From Bradyrhizobium diversitatis (GTDB taxonomy: Bacteria > Pseudomonadota > Alphaproteobacteria > Rhizobiales > Xanthobacteraceae), in NCBI RefSeq assembly GCF_016031635.1, contig NZ_JACEGD010000003.1, positions 124,001-188,000 on the forward strand: 64,000 bases of DNA, given 5' to 3'. Positions 55,989 through 64,000 of this stretch are shown piece after piece. The translations under genes and the position numbers were made by a program. The notes beneath the pieces were generated by a model that was not told the origin of the DNA, did not search any database, and was given only the letters and a program-made list of their open reading frames with translations. The first letter of the stretch is position 1. Every line of letters begins with the position of its first letter.

Positions 55989-56124
55989 ATCCCCTTCCAT
56001 ATCGGGTGTCAGAACTAGCTTCAGCGATTCCGATCGGATCACTGATGCCTGCGAAAGTCCTTCGCTGTCCAGTGGTTAGGCAGGTATAAGCGGTGCAAAG
56101 GCATGGTTTTGCCGGGAGGAACAG

Positions 56125-57498
56125 ATGAGGCTGTCGCGACGGACGATCCTGCTGGGAGCCGGCAGCCTGCCTTTCGCGGTTGCGAGCATGCGGGCCGGCG
56201 CGATCGCCCAGACCGCACCTGGCGTCCCGCCGAGCACCGACGTGCCGCCGATCCTGTTCGTCCACGGCAATGGCGATTACGACGCGCTCTGGATGACGAC
56301 CTTGTGGCGGATGGAATCAAACGGCATCGCCCGCGAGCGCATGATGGCGATCAATTTCACCGATCCCCTGGCGCGCAGCGACGACAAGGTCGAGCAGGCC
56401 AACCGCTCCTCGACCGAGGACCAGCGCCGCGAGCTCGCCGCTGCCATCACTGAATTGAAGCGCCGGACCGGTGCGGCGCGGGTGGCCCTGGTCGGCAGCT
56501 CGCGCGGGGGCTATGCGATCCGCAACGTCATCAGGAACGGCGGTGCGGGCGATGTCAGCCACGCCGTCCTGTGCGGCACGCCCAATCACGGCGTGTTCGC
56601 GACCGATGACCAGCCGAACAACGAGTTCAACGGCCGCGGCGTATTCCTGCGCGGCCTGAACGAGGGCGAGAGCGAGGTGACGCCGGGCGTTGCCTTCCTC
56701 ACCCTGCGCAGCGACGGCATGGACAAATATGCGCAAGCCGACGGCCGCTTCATCGGCAAGCCCGGCACGCCGACCGGTGTGACCGCCGAGGGGCCTGAGC
56801 TGAAGGGCGCAACCAACCTCGTGCTCGGTGCGCTCGATCATCGCGAGGTGGCATTTCACCCTCGCGCCTTCCGCGAGATCTACAAGTTCATCGCCGGCCG
56901 CGAGCCCGTCCGCATCGCGATCGTGCCCGAAACCAGCGTGAAGCTGAGCGGGCTTGTCACCGGCGCGCCAGGCGGTGTGCCGACCAATCGACCGGTCGCG
57001 GGCGCAACCGTCGATGTCTTCCGTGTCGATCCTGATACCGGGGAGCGCAAGGGTGGTGCGCTGCACGCCGCAAAGACCGCTGCCGACGGCCGCTGGGGGC
57101 CGGCCCAGGTCGATCCGGCCTGGACGCTCGAATTCGTCCTGACCTCGCCGGATGCGCCGACGACGCACATCTACCGCTCTCCGTTCCCACGCTCGTCCGA
57201 CGTCGTGCACCTGCGGCCTGCGCGGCCGCTCGGGCCGGCAGACAAGGACGCAGGGGCGGTCGTGATCATGTCGCGGCCGCGCGGCTATTTCGGCCTGCCG
57301 CGGGACGTGGTTCTGTTCGATGGCAAGGAGCCGGCCGACGTCAAGCCGGGCGTGCCCACGGATGCGGCAGCAACCCTGCGGCTTCCGTCCAGCGAGATCG
57401 GGCGTAACATCGTGGCCCAATTCGGCGAAGAACGGATCGTGGCGCGCGCCTGGCCTGCCGCCGAGAACAGGATTGCGATCGCCGAGCTGACTTATTAG
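56125..57498 (+). CDS. Tat-exported alpha/beta hydrolase with C-terminal beta domain
   Basis: A 457-residue protein whose N-terminus MRLSRRTILLGAGSLPFAVASMRAGA is a twin-arginine signal. The hydrolase core has PPILFVHGNGDYDALWMTTLW (oxyanion region) and VALVGSSRGGYAIRNVIRNGG, where Ser of GSSRG is the probable nucleophile; GTPNHGVFA and LDHREVAFHPRAF supply a possible Asp and His. From about residue 270 a beta-rich region (VSGATVDVFRVDPDTGERKG-like, GRWGPAQVDPAWTLEFVLTSPDAP) resembles a carboxypeptidase-regulatory or Ig-like domain. It may hydrolyse esters, lipids or polymers; substrate unknown. A P450 gene follows after 34 bases. Confidence 0.82.
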   Translation: MRLSRRTILLGAGSLPFAVASMRAGAIAQTAPGVPPSTDVPPILFVHGNGDYDALWMTTLWRMESNGIARERMMAINFTDPLARSDDKVEQANRSSTEDQRRELAAAITELKRRTGAARVALVGSSRGGYAIRNVIRNGGAGDVSHAVLCGTPNHGVFATDDQPNNEFNGRGVFLRGLNEGESEVTPGVAFLTLRSDGMDKYAQADGRFIGKPGTPTGVTAEGPELKGATNLVLGALDHREVAFHPRAFREIYKFIAGREPVRIAIVPETSVKLSGLVTGAPGGVPTNRPVAGATVDVFRVDPDTGERKGGALHAAKTAADGRWGPAQVDPAWTLEFVLTSPDAPTTHIYRSPFPRSSDVVHLRPARPLGPADKDAGAVVIMSRPRGYFGLPRDVVLFDGKEPADVKPGVPTDAAATLRLPSSEIGRNIVAQFGEERIVARAWPAAENRIAIAELTY

Positions 57499-57532
57499 CT
57501 GTTTAGCCGCGTCACATCTGCGGGAGAGAGCC

Positions 57533-58903
57533 ATGAACTTCGCCAGCGTGCGTCGGCCCATCATCCCTCCGGCTCCTCCGCGTGCGCCCGACGACATGTC
57601 ATTCTTCGGCCGTCTCGCGGTTGTCAGGCAGAACATGATCGCGACCTGGGGGCAGCGCGCCTATGAGGAGGAGGTCATCCCGGGCCGCTTCTTCTTCCGC
57701 AACAGTTTCATTCTGAACCAGCCGGATGCGATCCGGCACGTTCTGCTCAGCAACTACGAGAACTACACGCGCACGCCGGCCGGCATCCGCATGCTGCGCC
57801 CGGTGCTCGGCGACGGCCTTCTGATCGCGGAAGGTCATTCCTGGACATTTCAGCGCCGCACCCTCGCGCCGGCCTTCACGCCGCGCGCCACGGCGAATCT
57901 CGTTCCGCACATGACGGCGGTGCTCGACGAGACCATCGCGAAACTGGATGCCCGCATGGGCGAGGACATCGATTTGCGCGAGGTCATGCAGCGCATGACG
58001 CTCGAGATCGCCGGGCGCACCATGTTCTCGTTCGGCATGGACCGGCACGGCGCGACCCTGCGCAGCTTCATCATGGAATATGCCGCGCGGTTGGGGCGTC
58101 CCTATTTCCTCGACATGGTGCTGCCGGTGTCCTGGCCCAGTCCAATGGATTTTGCCCGCGCCCGTTTCCGGAAGCGCTGGACCGAGTTCGTCGCCATGCT
58201 GATCGCCGAACGGCGCGCGATGGGCAAGAAGGACGGCGCGCCGCCGCGCGACCTGTTCGATCTCATGGACGAGGCACGCGATCCCGAAACCGGCAAGGGC
58301 TTCTCGGACGAGCAGCTGGTGGACGAGGTCGCGACCATGATCCTCGCCGGTCACGAGACCACGGCGACGGCGCTGTTCTGGGCGCTCTATCTGCTCGCGC
58401 TCGATCCCGATACGCAGGAGGAGGTGGCATCCGAGACCCGCGGCGAACATCTCGACAGCATGGCCGATATCGATCGCCAGAAATTCACCCGCGCCGTGAT
58501 CGACGAGACCATGCGGCTCTATCCGCCCGCCTTCCTGGTCGCGCGAGCCGCGCGCGACAAGGACAATGCGGCGGGCGTCGAGATCGGCAAGGGCGACATC
58601 ATCATGATCGCGCCCTGGCTGCTGCACCGGCACGAGAAGCTGTGGGACCAGCCGAACGCGTTCGTTCCAAAGCGCTTCATGTCGAAGGAGGCGCCGGACC
58701 GTTTTGCCTACCTGCCGTTCGGCGCAGGTCCGCGCGTCTGCATCGGCGCGCCGTTTGCCCAGGCCGAATCCGTGCTGGCCCTGGCCCGGCTGATCGGAGC
58801 GTTCCGCATCGAGCTTGCCGACCCCGCGAATCCCGTGATCCCGCTCGGCGTCGTCACCACCCAGCCGGACCACTCACCCATGTTCCGCATCACGCGTCGG
58901 TGA
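57533..58903 (+). CDS. Cytochrome P450
   Basis: A 456-residue soluble P450. The I-helix oxygen-activation motif is LAGHETTATALFW, the K-helix EXXR is ETMRLYPPAF, and the haem loop FGAGPRVCIGAPFA carries the proximal cysteine (Cys403). FGMDRHGATLRSF and PGRFFFRNSFILNQPDAIRHVLLSNYENYTR resemble the CYP102/CYP4-like bacterial fatty-acid or terpene hydroxylases. It has no fused reductase, and no ferredoxin or reductase gene adjoins it, so redox partners must come from elsewhere. It lies between a hydrolase (34 bases) and a cyclase (50 bases), all on the plus strand. Substrate unknown. Confidence 0.95.
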   Translation: MNFASVRRPIIPPAPPRAPDDMSFFGRLAVVRQNMIATWGQRAYEEEVIPGRFFFRNSFILNQPDAIRHVLLSNYENYTRTPAGIRMLRPVLGDGLLIAEGHSWTFQRRTLAPAFTPRATANLVPHMTAVLDETIAKLDARMGEDIDLREVMQRMTLEIAGRTMFSFGMDRHGATLRSFIMEYAARLGRPYFLDMVLPVSWPSPMDFARARFRKRWTEFVAMLIAERRAMGKKDGAPPRDLFDLMDEARDPETGKGFSDEQLVDEVATMILAGHETTATALFWALYLLALDPDTQEEVASETRGEHLDSMADIDRQKFTRAVIDETMRLYPPAFLVARAARDKDNAAGVEIGKGDIIMIAPWLLHRHEKLWDQPNAFVPKRFMSKEAPDRFAYLPFGAGPRVCIGAPFAQAESVLALARLIGAFRIELADPANPVIPLGVVTTQPDHSPMFRITRR

Positions 58904-58953
58904 CAGGCGCTCGTCTGGCCGATGGCGTGATCCACCCTAGATAGAGTCCCGCC

Positions 58954-60363
58954 ATGAGCGACATCCAGGCCCAGTTCTCCGTTTTGAAGCAGACCGCCGA
59001 CCCCGTTGTCGTGGAGGCCATAGCGCAACTGATCGCCAACGGTCATGACCGCGACCTCAACCGGATCAATGCGCTGGATTTTGCCAATCGTACCGGGCTC
59101 GACCAGGAGAAGGTCATTTCCGGATTCCTGCACGCCTCGCGGCTCGGCCTGTTCGACATGAGCTGGAACGTGCTGTGTCCCGGTTGCGGTGGCGTGCTGG
59201 GCGCGCACGCCACGTTGAAGTCGCTGAAGCACGACGACTACAATTGCGCGCTCTGCGCCGCCGGATACGAGGCCTCCGTCGATGAGATGGTCGAGGTGGC
59301 CTTCACCGTCAGTCCGCGGGTCCGCCGCATCGGTGCTCATGATCCCGAGACGTTGCCGATCTGGGAGTATGTGCGGCAGATGTTCTGGAGCTCGGGCGTC
59401 GACATCAACGAGGAATCCTTTTCCCGCCTGATCAACGAAGTGACGCTCGAAGCACTCGAATTGCCCGCCGGCGAGAAGGCGATCTTGTCGCTAAACTTGC
59501 CCAGCCAGTTCATCATCGTCTTCGAGCCGGTCACCCATTCCGCCCATTTCCTCGACGTTCAGGGCGAGCCGACGAGCGAGCGTCAGCAGCTTTCGATCAT
59601 GTTCAACAAGCTGGAGGCGCCGACGGGGACCACCGTGATGCGCCCCGGACCGTTGCGTCTTACGCTCGAGAACCAGTCGGACAATCGCGTGTTGCCTTCG
59701 GTCTGGATTGCCGCCGACGCGCTGCATGAGATGATCGGCAAGCGCAAGCCGATCCTGACCGCGAAGCGCATGCTGTCCAACCAGACGTTCCGCGACGTCT
59801 TCAAGGCCGACAATCTCAATGTCGACCAGCGACTGAAGATCACGTCCCTGACATTCCTGTTCACCGACCTGAAGGGCTCGACGGCGCTGTATGAGCGGGT
59901 CGGCGACCTCAATGCCTTCGATCTCGTGCGGGCGCACTTTCGCGCACTGCTGGAGATCATCGCCGCCGAGAAGGGTGCGGTCGTGAAGACGATCGGCGAT
60001 GCCGTGATGGCGACCTTCGTCAGGCCCGAGCACGCCATCATCGCAGGACTGCACATGCGCGCGGCGATGGAGGAATTGAACAAGCAGCGCGGCGCCAACG
60101 ACCTCATTCTCAAGATCGGTATCCACGAAGGCCCCTGCCTTGCGGTCATGCTCAACGAGCGGCAGGATTATTTCGGCCAGACCGTCAACATCGCCGCTCG
60201 CGTGCAGAACCTGTCGACCGCGCAGGAGATTCACATCACCGGCCCGGTAGCGGATGCGCCGGCGGTGGCTGAACTCCTCCAGCGGCGCGAGATCAAGCCG
60301 ATCCAGAAGCAGGCCGCGCTCCGTGGCATCGCCGACAAGATGGTGGTGTACGAGATCCCGTGA
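58954..60363 (+). CDS. DUF5939-adenylate/guanylate cyclase with zinc-ribbon
   Basis: A 469-residue protein. The N-terminal region (1-280) is DUF5939-like and includes VLCPGCGGVLGAH and YNCALCAAGYE, two CxxC pairs likely to bind zinc. Further in, FSRLINEVTLEALELPAGEKAILSLNLPSQFIIVF belongs to the same region. The class III cyclase domain (about 300-460) has FLFTDLKGSTALYERVGD and VVKTIGDAVMATFVRPEHAI with the metal Asp residues, and FGQTVNIAARVQNLSTAQEI with the Asn and Arg. It can make cAMP or cGMP in response to an unknown signal, perhaps redox through the zinc site. Its start is 50 bases after the P450 stop. Confidence 0.9.
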   Translation: MSDIQAQFSVLKQTADPVVVEAIAQLIANGHDRDLNRINALDFANRTGLDQEKVISGFLHASRLGLFDMSWNVLCPGCGGVLGAHATLKSLKHDDYNCALCAAGYEASVDEMVEVAFTVSPRVRRIGAHDPETLPIWEYVRQMFWSSGVDINEESFSRLINEVTLEALELPAGEKAILSLNLPSQFIIVFEPVTHSAHFLDVQGEPTSERQQLSIMFNKLEAPTGTTVMRPGPLRLTLENQSDNRVLPSVWIAADALHEMIGKRKPILTAKRMLSNQTFRDVFKADNLNVDQRLKITSLTFLFTDLKGSTALYERVGDLNAFDLVRAHFRALLEIIAAEKGAVVKTIGDAVMATFVRPEHAIIAGLHMRAAMEELNKQRGANDLILKIGIHEGPCLAVMLNERQDYFGQTVNIAARVQNLSTAQEIHITGPVADAPAVAELLQRREIKPIQKQAALRGIADKMVVYEIP

Positions 60364-60392
60364 ATTTGTGGGCCGCGCCGCAGCCTCAAGCC

Positions 60393-60512
60393 CCGTCATG
60401 CACGGGCTTGTCCCGCCTGCGCGGCCGAAGCCGCTTTGGCGAGGAAGGTCCGGGCATCCACGTCCTTCCTCGCGGTGACGCGTGGATGGCCGGGTCAAGC
60501 CCGGCCATGACG
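60393..60512. repeat. Intergenic palindromic repeat, GTCATG(G/C)CCGGGC family
   Basis: Opens CCGTCATGCACGGGCTTGTC and closes CAAGCCCGGCCATGACGG, with inner GCATCCACGTCCTTCCTCGC. A 30-base GC-rich insertion near 60418 distinguishes it from copies at 790, 15741 and 43607. It lies between the cyclase and TerB genes. Confidence 0.8.
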
Positions 60513-60649
60513 GCAGAAAGCGCGCCCAGATTGCCGAAACGTAATACGCGCCCGGAGCTGACGCACGTTGCGCAGGTTGAGATTCCCGCTCATATAATGC
60601 AGGTCACGGCCGCGCTCCTCGCGGCCGTCATCGATCTCGGTAGGACCTT

Positions 60650-61138
60650 ATGCTCGACGGCTTACGTCAATTCATCGCCGATATTGTCGGTTCTGAAGCC
60701 TCGGACCGCGCATTCGGCGACAGCGATTATCGGCTGGCGGCCACTGCACTGCTGGTCCATGTGGTCTCGCTGGACGGCGAGCCGAGCGCGGCTGAGCAGC
60801 GCAAGCTGCACAGCCTGATCGAAAGCCATTTCGGGCTCGATCGCGGCACTGCGGATCGTCTGATCGCGGACGCCACCCAGGTCGAGGGCGATGCGGTAGA
60901 CCTTTATCACTTCACCAGCGTCATCATGCGCTCACTCGACGAAGAGGGCCGCAAGCGCATCGTCCGGATGATGTGGGAGCTGGTCTATGCCGACGGCCAG
61001 GTCAGCGAGTTCGAGGACAATGTCGTCTGGCGTGCTTCCGACCTGCTCGGGATTTCCCAGCGCGACCGGATCGAGCTGAAGCACGCGGTCGCGGAGCGTG
61101 CCGGTGGTCAGGTCAAGGATAGCGCTGTCGGTGGTTGA
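60650..61138 (+). CDS. TerB-family (tellurite-resistance-like) protein
   Basis: A 162-residue all-helical cytosolic protein. It begins LDGLRQFIADIVG, with YRLAATALLVHVVSLDGEPSAAEQRKLHSLIESHFGLD and then RIVRMMWELVYADGQVSEFEDNVVWRASDLLGISQRDRIELK, the second of the two TerB-like helical repeats with acidic metal-binding residues (DGE and DGQ). TerB proteins are linked to tellurite resistance and membrane stress, and single TerB-like genes are common in alphaproteobacteria with no ter operon, as here. The actual function is unknown. Confidence 0.88.
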   Translation: MLDGLRQFIADIVGSEASDRAFGDSDYRLAATALLVHVVSLDGEPSAAEQRKLHSLIESHFGLDRGTADRLIADATQVEGDAVDLYHFTSVIMRSLDEEGRKRIVRMMWELVYADGQVSEFEDNVVWRASDLLGISQRDRIELKHAVAERAGGQVKDSAVGG

Positions 61139-61360
61139 CGGCGCTGGACCCCGCGAATCGCGGCCTGCACGGACACATGACGAAAGTTTAATATGTTCGT
61201 CGCCGGCGCCGAATACGCCTGCAAATCAACGGTTTTTCACCACTGTCCGTCGTTCCGATCAAGCGGCCATGCTGCCAGTGGCGCTTGCCTGTTGCGCACG
61301 GCCTATGCTCTCGTTCCGCCGTTGCGGGGCCAAAATAGTTGAATTCAAGAGACTTCCATC

Positions 61361-62140
61361 GTGGCTGAGCGGGTGACGTTGATTACTGGTGCTTCGGCGG
61401 GCATCGGGATGGAGCTGGCGCGTGTGTTTGCCGCCAATGGACACCGCCTCGCATTGACCGCGAGACGGGCGGATCGGCTCGAAGCGCTCGCAAACGAGCT
61501 CGCGGCCAAGGGCGGCAAGAAGCCGATCGTGATCGCCTGCGATCTCGAGAAAGCGGATGCCGGCGAGACGATCGCGGCAGCCCTTGCAGCCGAAGGCGTC
61601 GAGCTCGACCATCTCGTCAACAATGCCGGCTTCGGTGTGTTCGGCGATGCCATCGAGCGCGATCGCATCGCGCAGCTCGGCATCGTCGATGTCAATGTCC
61701 GGGCCCTGACGGATCTGTCGCTGCGCTTTGCCGATCAGCTCATCAGGAACAAGGGCGGTCTTCTCAATGTCGGGTCGGTCGCCGGTTTCCTCCCCGGCCC
61801 CGGCATGGCCGTCTACTACGCGTCCAAGGCCTATGTGATCTCCTTGACCGAAGCATTGCGGGCGGAGCTTGCACCGCGCGGCGTCCGCGTCACGGTGCTT
61901 TGCCCGGGCCCGGTGCCGACCGAATTCCAGGCCCGCGCCGGCGTTGGGTCCGGACATGATACGGCCGTTCTCAACGTCTCTGCCGCCGAAGTTGCGCGGG
62001 AGGCGTATCGCGGCCTGATGGCCAACAAACGGGCAGTGCTGCCTGGTCTGGGTATCAAGATCGTGCCATTCGCGCTGCGTTTTTTCCCGCGCGGGTTCAT
62101 CCTGGCGGCCACCAGCCGATTCCAGAGGCAGAGGCACTAG
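61361..62140 (+). CDS. Short-chain dehydrogenase/reductase
   Basis: A 259-residue classical SDR starting at the GTG at 61361. TLITGASAGIGMELARVF is the cofactor site and LTARRADRLEALANEL the Arg-rich NADP(H)-type turn. LVNNAGFGVFGDA, the catalytic Ser of LLNVGSVAGFLPGPGMAVYYASKAYVISLTEAL and its YASK Tyr-Lys follow. CPGPVPTEFQARAG closes the fold. The C-terminus is extended and basic (RFFPRGFILAATSRFQRQRH), as in lipid-acting members. Substrate unknown; no pathway neighbours. A perfect 10-bp inverted repeat follows 3 bases after the stop. Confidence 0.9.
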   Translation: MAERVTLITGASAGIGMELARVFAANGHRLALTARRADRLEALANELAAKGGKKPIVIACDLEKADAGETIAAALAAEGVELDHLVNNAGFGVFGDAIERDRIAQLGIVDVNVRALTDLSLRFADQLIRNKGGLLNVGSVAGFLPGPGMAVYYASKAYVISLTEALRAELAPRGVRVTVLCPGPVPTEFQARAGVGSGHDTAVLNVSAAEVAREAYRGLMANKRAVLPGLGIKIVPFALRFFPRGFILAATSRFQRQRH

Positions 62141-62143
62141 AGA

Positions 62144-62185
62144 GATCCTGAAGTCCCGTAGTGGCCCGGAGCTTGCTTCAGGATC
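62144..62185. repeat. Perfect 10-bp inverted repeat after the SDR gene
   Basis: GATCCTGAAG (62144-62153) and CTTCAGGATC (62176-62185) pair perfectly across a 22-base loop that can itself fold (CCCGTAGTGGCCCGG). No T-run follows, so it would be an imperfect terminator or a transcript-stabilising hairpin. Confidence 0.55.
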
Positions 62186-62268
62186 GGGGCGTGTGTGCCC
62201 GAACTCACACGATGTTAACCATCGCTTAGCTATGCTGGCGGTCTGAACCGATAGCACTCGCAGAGGCC

Positions 62269-63063
62269 ATGTCGTTCCGGACGGACAGGTTTGGTGGCGC
62301 CGAGGTGGTGGCCTTCCCACGGAAGGCGCCGAGCGCCGCCGCCTCTGAAACCCGGCGGCCGGTTCTTATCGTCCTGCATCAGGAATGCTCGACACCGGGG
62401 CGCGTCGGCAATGCGCTGCGCGCGCTCGGTCATCGCCTCGATATTCGCCGTCCTCGCTTCGGCGATCCCCTGCCCGAGACGCTCGATCGGCATGCCGGCG
62501 CCGTGATCTTCGGCGGCCCGATGAGTGCCAACGATCCCGATGACTACATCCGCCGCGAGATCGACTGGATCGAAATTCCGCTCCGCGAGCAGCGCCCGTT
62601 GCTCGGCATCTGCTTGGGTGCGCAGATGCTGGCGATGCAACTCGGGGCCCGTGTCGCGCCGCATGCGCAGGCGCTGACGCAGATCGGGTATTACCCGATC
62701 AGGCCGACCGCCGCAGGCCATGCGCTCTGCCCGCACTGGCCGGCGCAGGTCTATCACTGGCATCGCGAGGGATTTGAGCTGCCTGTCGGCACCGAGCTGC
62801 TCGCCGAAGGCGACGATTTTCCGGTGCAGGCGTTCCGGACCGGCAATGCATTCGGCGTGCAGTTTCACCCCGACGTGACCTACGCGATGATGCATCGCTG
62901 GACCACGCGCGGCTATGACGGCTTCAGCGCGCCCGGTGCGCGGCAGCGGCATCATCATTTCGCGGATCGCGCCGTCTACGACGTCGCCGAACGCGCCTGG
63001 CTCGATCACTTCATCAACGGCTGGCTCGCACGCCGGCCGATGCTGGCGCAAGCTGCCGAGTGA
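62269..63063 (+). CDS. Class I glutamine amidotransferase-like protein
   Basis: A 264-residue stand-alone GATase of the GuaA-N-like group. The nucleophile elbow is RPLLGICLGAQMLAMQLGARV (Cys), oxyanion GGPMSANDPDDY precedes it, and the His lies in GNAFGVQFHPDVTYAMM. In most class I GATases the His is followed by Pro-Glu (HPE); here the residue is Asp (HPD), so the third triad position is altered. No synthase partner is adjacent. It may hydrolyse gamma-glutamyl amides or act with a distant acceptor domain; function unknown. Confidence 0.85.
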   Translation: MSFRTDRFGGAEVVAFPRKAPSAAASETRRPVLIVLHQECSTPGRVGNALRALGHRLDIRRPRFGDPLPETLDRHAGAVIFGGPMSANDPDDYIRREIDWIEIPLREQRPLLGICLGAQMLAMQLGARVAPHAQALTQIGYYPIRPTAAGHALCPHWPAQVYHWHREGFELPVGTELLAEGDDFPVQAFRTGNAFGVQFHPDVTYAMMHRWTTRGYDGFSAPGARQRHHHFADRAVYDVAERAWLDHFINGWLARRPMLAQAAE

Positions 63064-63161
63064 TCGCGCCTTCACGCAAGTCCTTGGCTCTTCCCTCGAT
63101 ATGCTAGGCTCACTGCGAACGAGCACGCACAAACGCGTGCCGGCCGACAAGGGAGAGCGCC

Positions 63162-63974
63162 GTGGCCTATGAACACATTCTCTATGAGGTGAACGACAAG
63201 ATCGCGACCATCACGCTCAATCGCCCTGATCGCATGAATGCGTGGACGCCGATCATGGAACGCGACGTGCGCCACGCGATGGAAGCGTCGAGCGGCGATG
63301 ACGATGTTCGCGTCATTATCCTCACCGGCGCGGGCCGCGCCTTCTGCGCCGGCGCCGACATGGATGCGCTGAGGGCGCTCGCCCCCGATGACGTCAGGCG
63401 CGCCACGAACCTGCCGCCCTTCGACATGAATCGCCGGCCGGATTGGCAGACGCGCTACGGCTATTATCCGTCGATCAAGAAGCCTGTGATCGCCATGCTC
63501 AATGGCGCCACGGCGGGCATCGGCCTCGTCCACGCGCTGTATTGCGACCTGCGCTTTGCCGCCGACAACACCGTGTTCACGACCGCCTTCGCGCGGCGTG
63601 GCCTGATCGCCGAGCACGGCATCAGCTGGATGCTGCCGCGGATCGTCGGCCACGCCAATGCGCTGGATCTGTTGCTCTCGGCGCGGCGCGTATCGAGCGA
63701 GGAAGCTTTGCGGGTCGGGCTGGTCAACCGGCTCTCTCCGCCGGAGAAGCTGCGCGAGGAGACCTACGCCTATGCGCGCGATCTCGCCGATTTCGTCTCG
63801 CCGAGTGCGATGGCGGTGATCAAGCGGCAGCTCTACGAGGCGCCGTTCCAGACGCTTGCCGAGGCGACGATCGAGGCCAACCGGGAGATGATGGTGGCGT
63901 TGAACGGGAGTGATTTCAGGGAAGGCGTGGCGAGCTTCATGGAGAAACGGCCGCCGAGGTTTACGGGGAGGTAG
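63162..63974 (+). CDS. Enoyl-CoA hydratase/isomerase-family protein
   Basis: A 270-residue crotonase-fold protein. IATITLNRPDRMNAWTPIMERDVRHAM, the first oxyanion-hole loop LTGAGRAFCAGADMDALR, the second KKPVIAMLNGATAGIGLVHALYCDLRFAADNTVF and RRGLIAEHGISWMLPRIVGHANALDLLLSARRVSSEEALRVGLVNRL are canonical. The Glu of IAEHG occupies the second catalytic position; the first catalytic Glu of true hydratases is not evident, where GIG LV is found, so the reaction may differ (isomerase or hydrolase). No other beta-oxidation gene is nearby. Family is certain, reaction not. Confidence 0.92.
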   Translation: MAYEHILYEVNDKIATITLNRPDRMNAWTPIMERDVRHAMEASSGDDDVRVIILTGAGRAFCAGADMDALRALAPDDVRRATNLPPFDMNRRPDWQTRYGYYPSIKKPVIAMLNGATAGIGLVHALYCDLRFAADNTVFTTAFARRGLIAEHGISWMLPRIVGHANALDLLLSARRVSSEEALRVGLVNRLSPPEKLREETYAYARDLADFVSPSAMAVIKRQLYEAPFQTLAEATIEANREMMVALNGSDFREGVASFMEKRPPRFTGR

Positions 63975-64000
63975 GGGAAGGATTCGGAGACAGTCCGTCT

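Overview
The window is a high-GC alphaproteobacterial chromosome segment. Gene content and order point to the Bradyrhizobium/Rhodopseudomonas group: two glnK-amtB pairs, an alphaproteobacterial Mic60 gene between hemD and hemY, a PepSY/cytochrome b561 pair, SDHAF4-like and Trm112-like small proteins, and many intergenic palindromes starting GTCATTCCGGG or CGTCATGGCCGGG. The genus is inferred from these features; no database search was run.

Layout. 1-5.5 kb (minus): xth (cut by the window edge), lolA, ftsK and a DapC-like aminotransferase in one tight run. 5.8-9.7 kb (minus): two consecutive glnK-amtB pairs, with a sigma-54-like site before the first. 10-17.5 kb: a GYF/membrane protein, tesB, a ubiH-type monooxygenase, a Trm112-like protein, a TetR regulator divergent from a small membrane protein with palindromic candidate operators, PepSY plus cytochrome b561, a LON-domain protein and a thioredoxin-TPR chaperone. 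17.7-25 kb: tRNA-Gly(GCC), an SDR epimerase, a sorbosone/glucose-dehydrogenase-like protein, a dihaem cytochrome c, panE, an HCCA isomerase-like protein, a MATE exporter and a DUF2239 protein. 25-35.9 kb: gst, two MFS transporters, ggt, purH, a heparinase-like protein and rsmB. 36-45.9 kb: SDHAF4-like, a nuclease, an L,D-transpeptidase, acs, topoisomerase IB, an SRPBCC protein, a class III cyclase, an EVE protein, gpsA and tsaD. 46-50 kb: hemD-mic60-hemY. 50.1-52.1 kb: tRNA-Thr(CGT) followed by a visibly AT-richer stretch with a DUF900-type hydrolase, probably acquired. 52.2-64 kb: a polysaccharide deacetylase, two small Cys-rich secreted proteins, an MFS exporter, a hydrolase/P450/DUF5939-cyclase run, TerB, an SDR, a glutamine amidotransferase and an enoyl-CoA hydratase.

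Most of the window is housekeeping or core metabolism: DNA repair and segregation, nitrogen sensing, haem, envelope, purines, tRNA modification and rRNA methylation. I see no CRISPR array, prophage, insertion sequence or classical defence system. The least ordinary items are the Mic60 locus, the doubled ammonium-sensing module with its AmtB1 loop insertion, the P450/cyclase run, the two CCCGGG-core palindromes upstream of the DUF2239 gene, the tRNA-Thr-adjacent hydrolase and the repeat families, one of which supplies a gene's stop codon.
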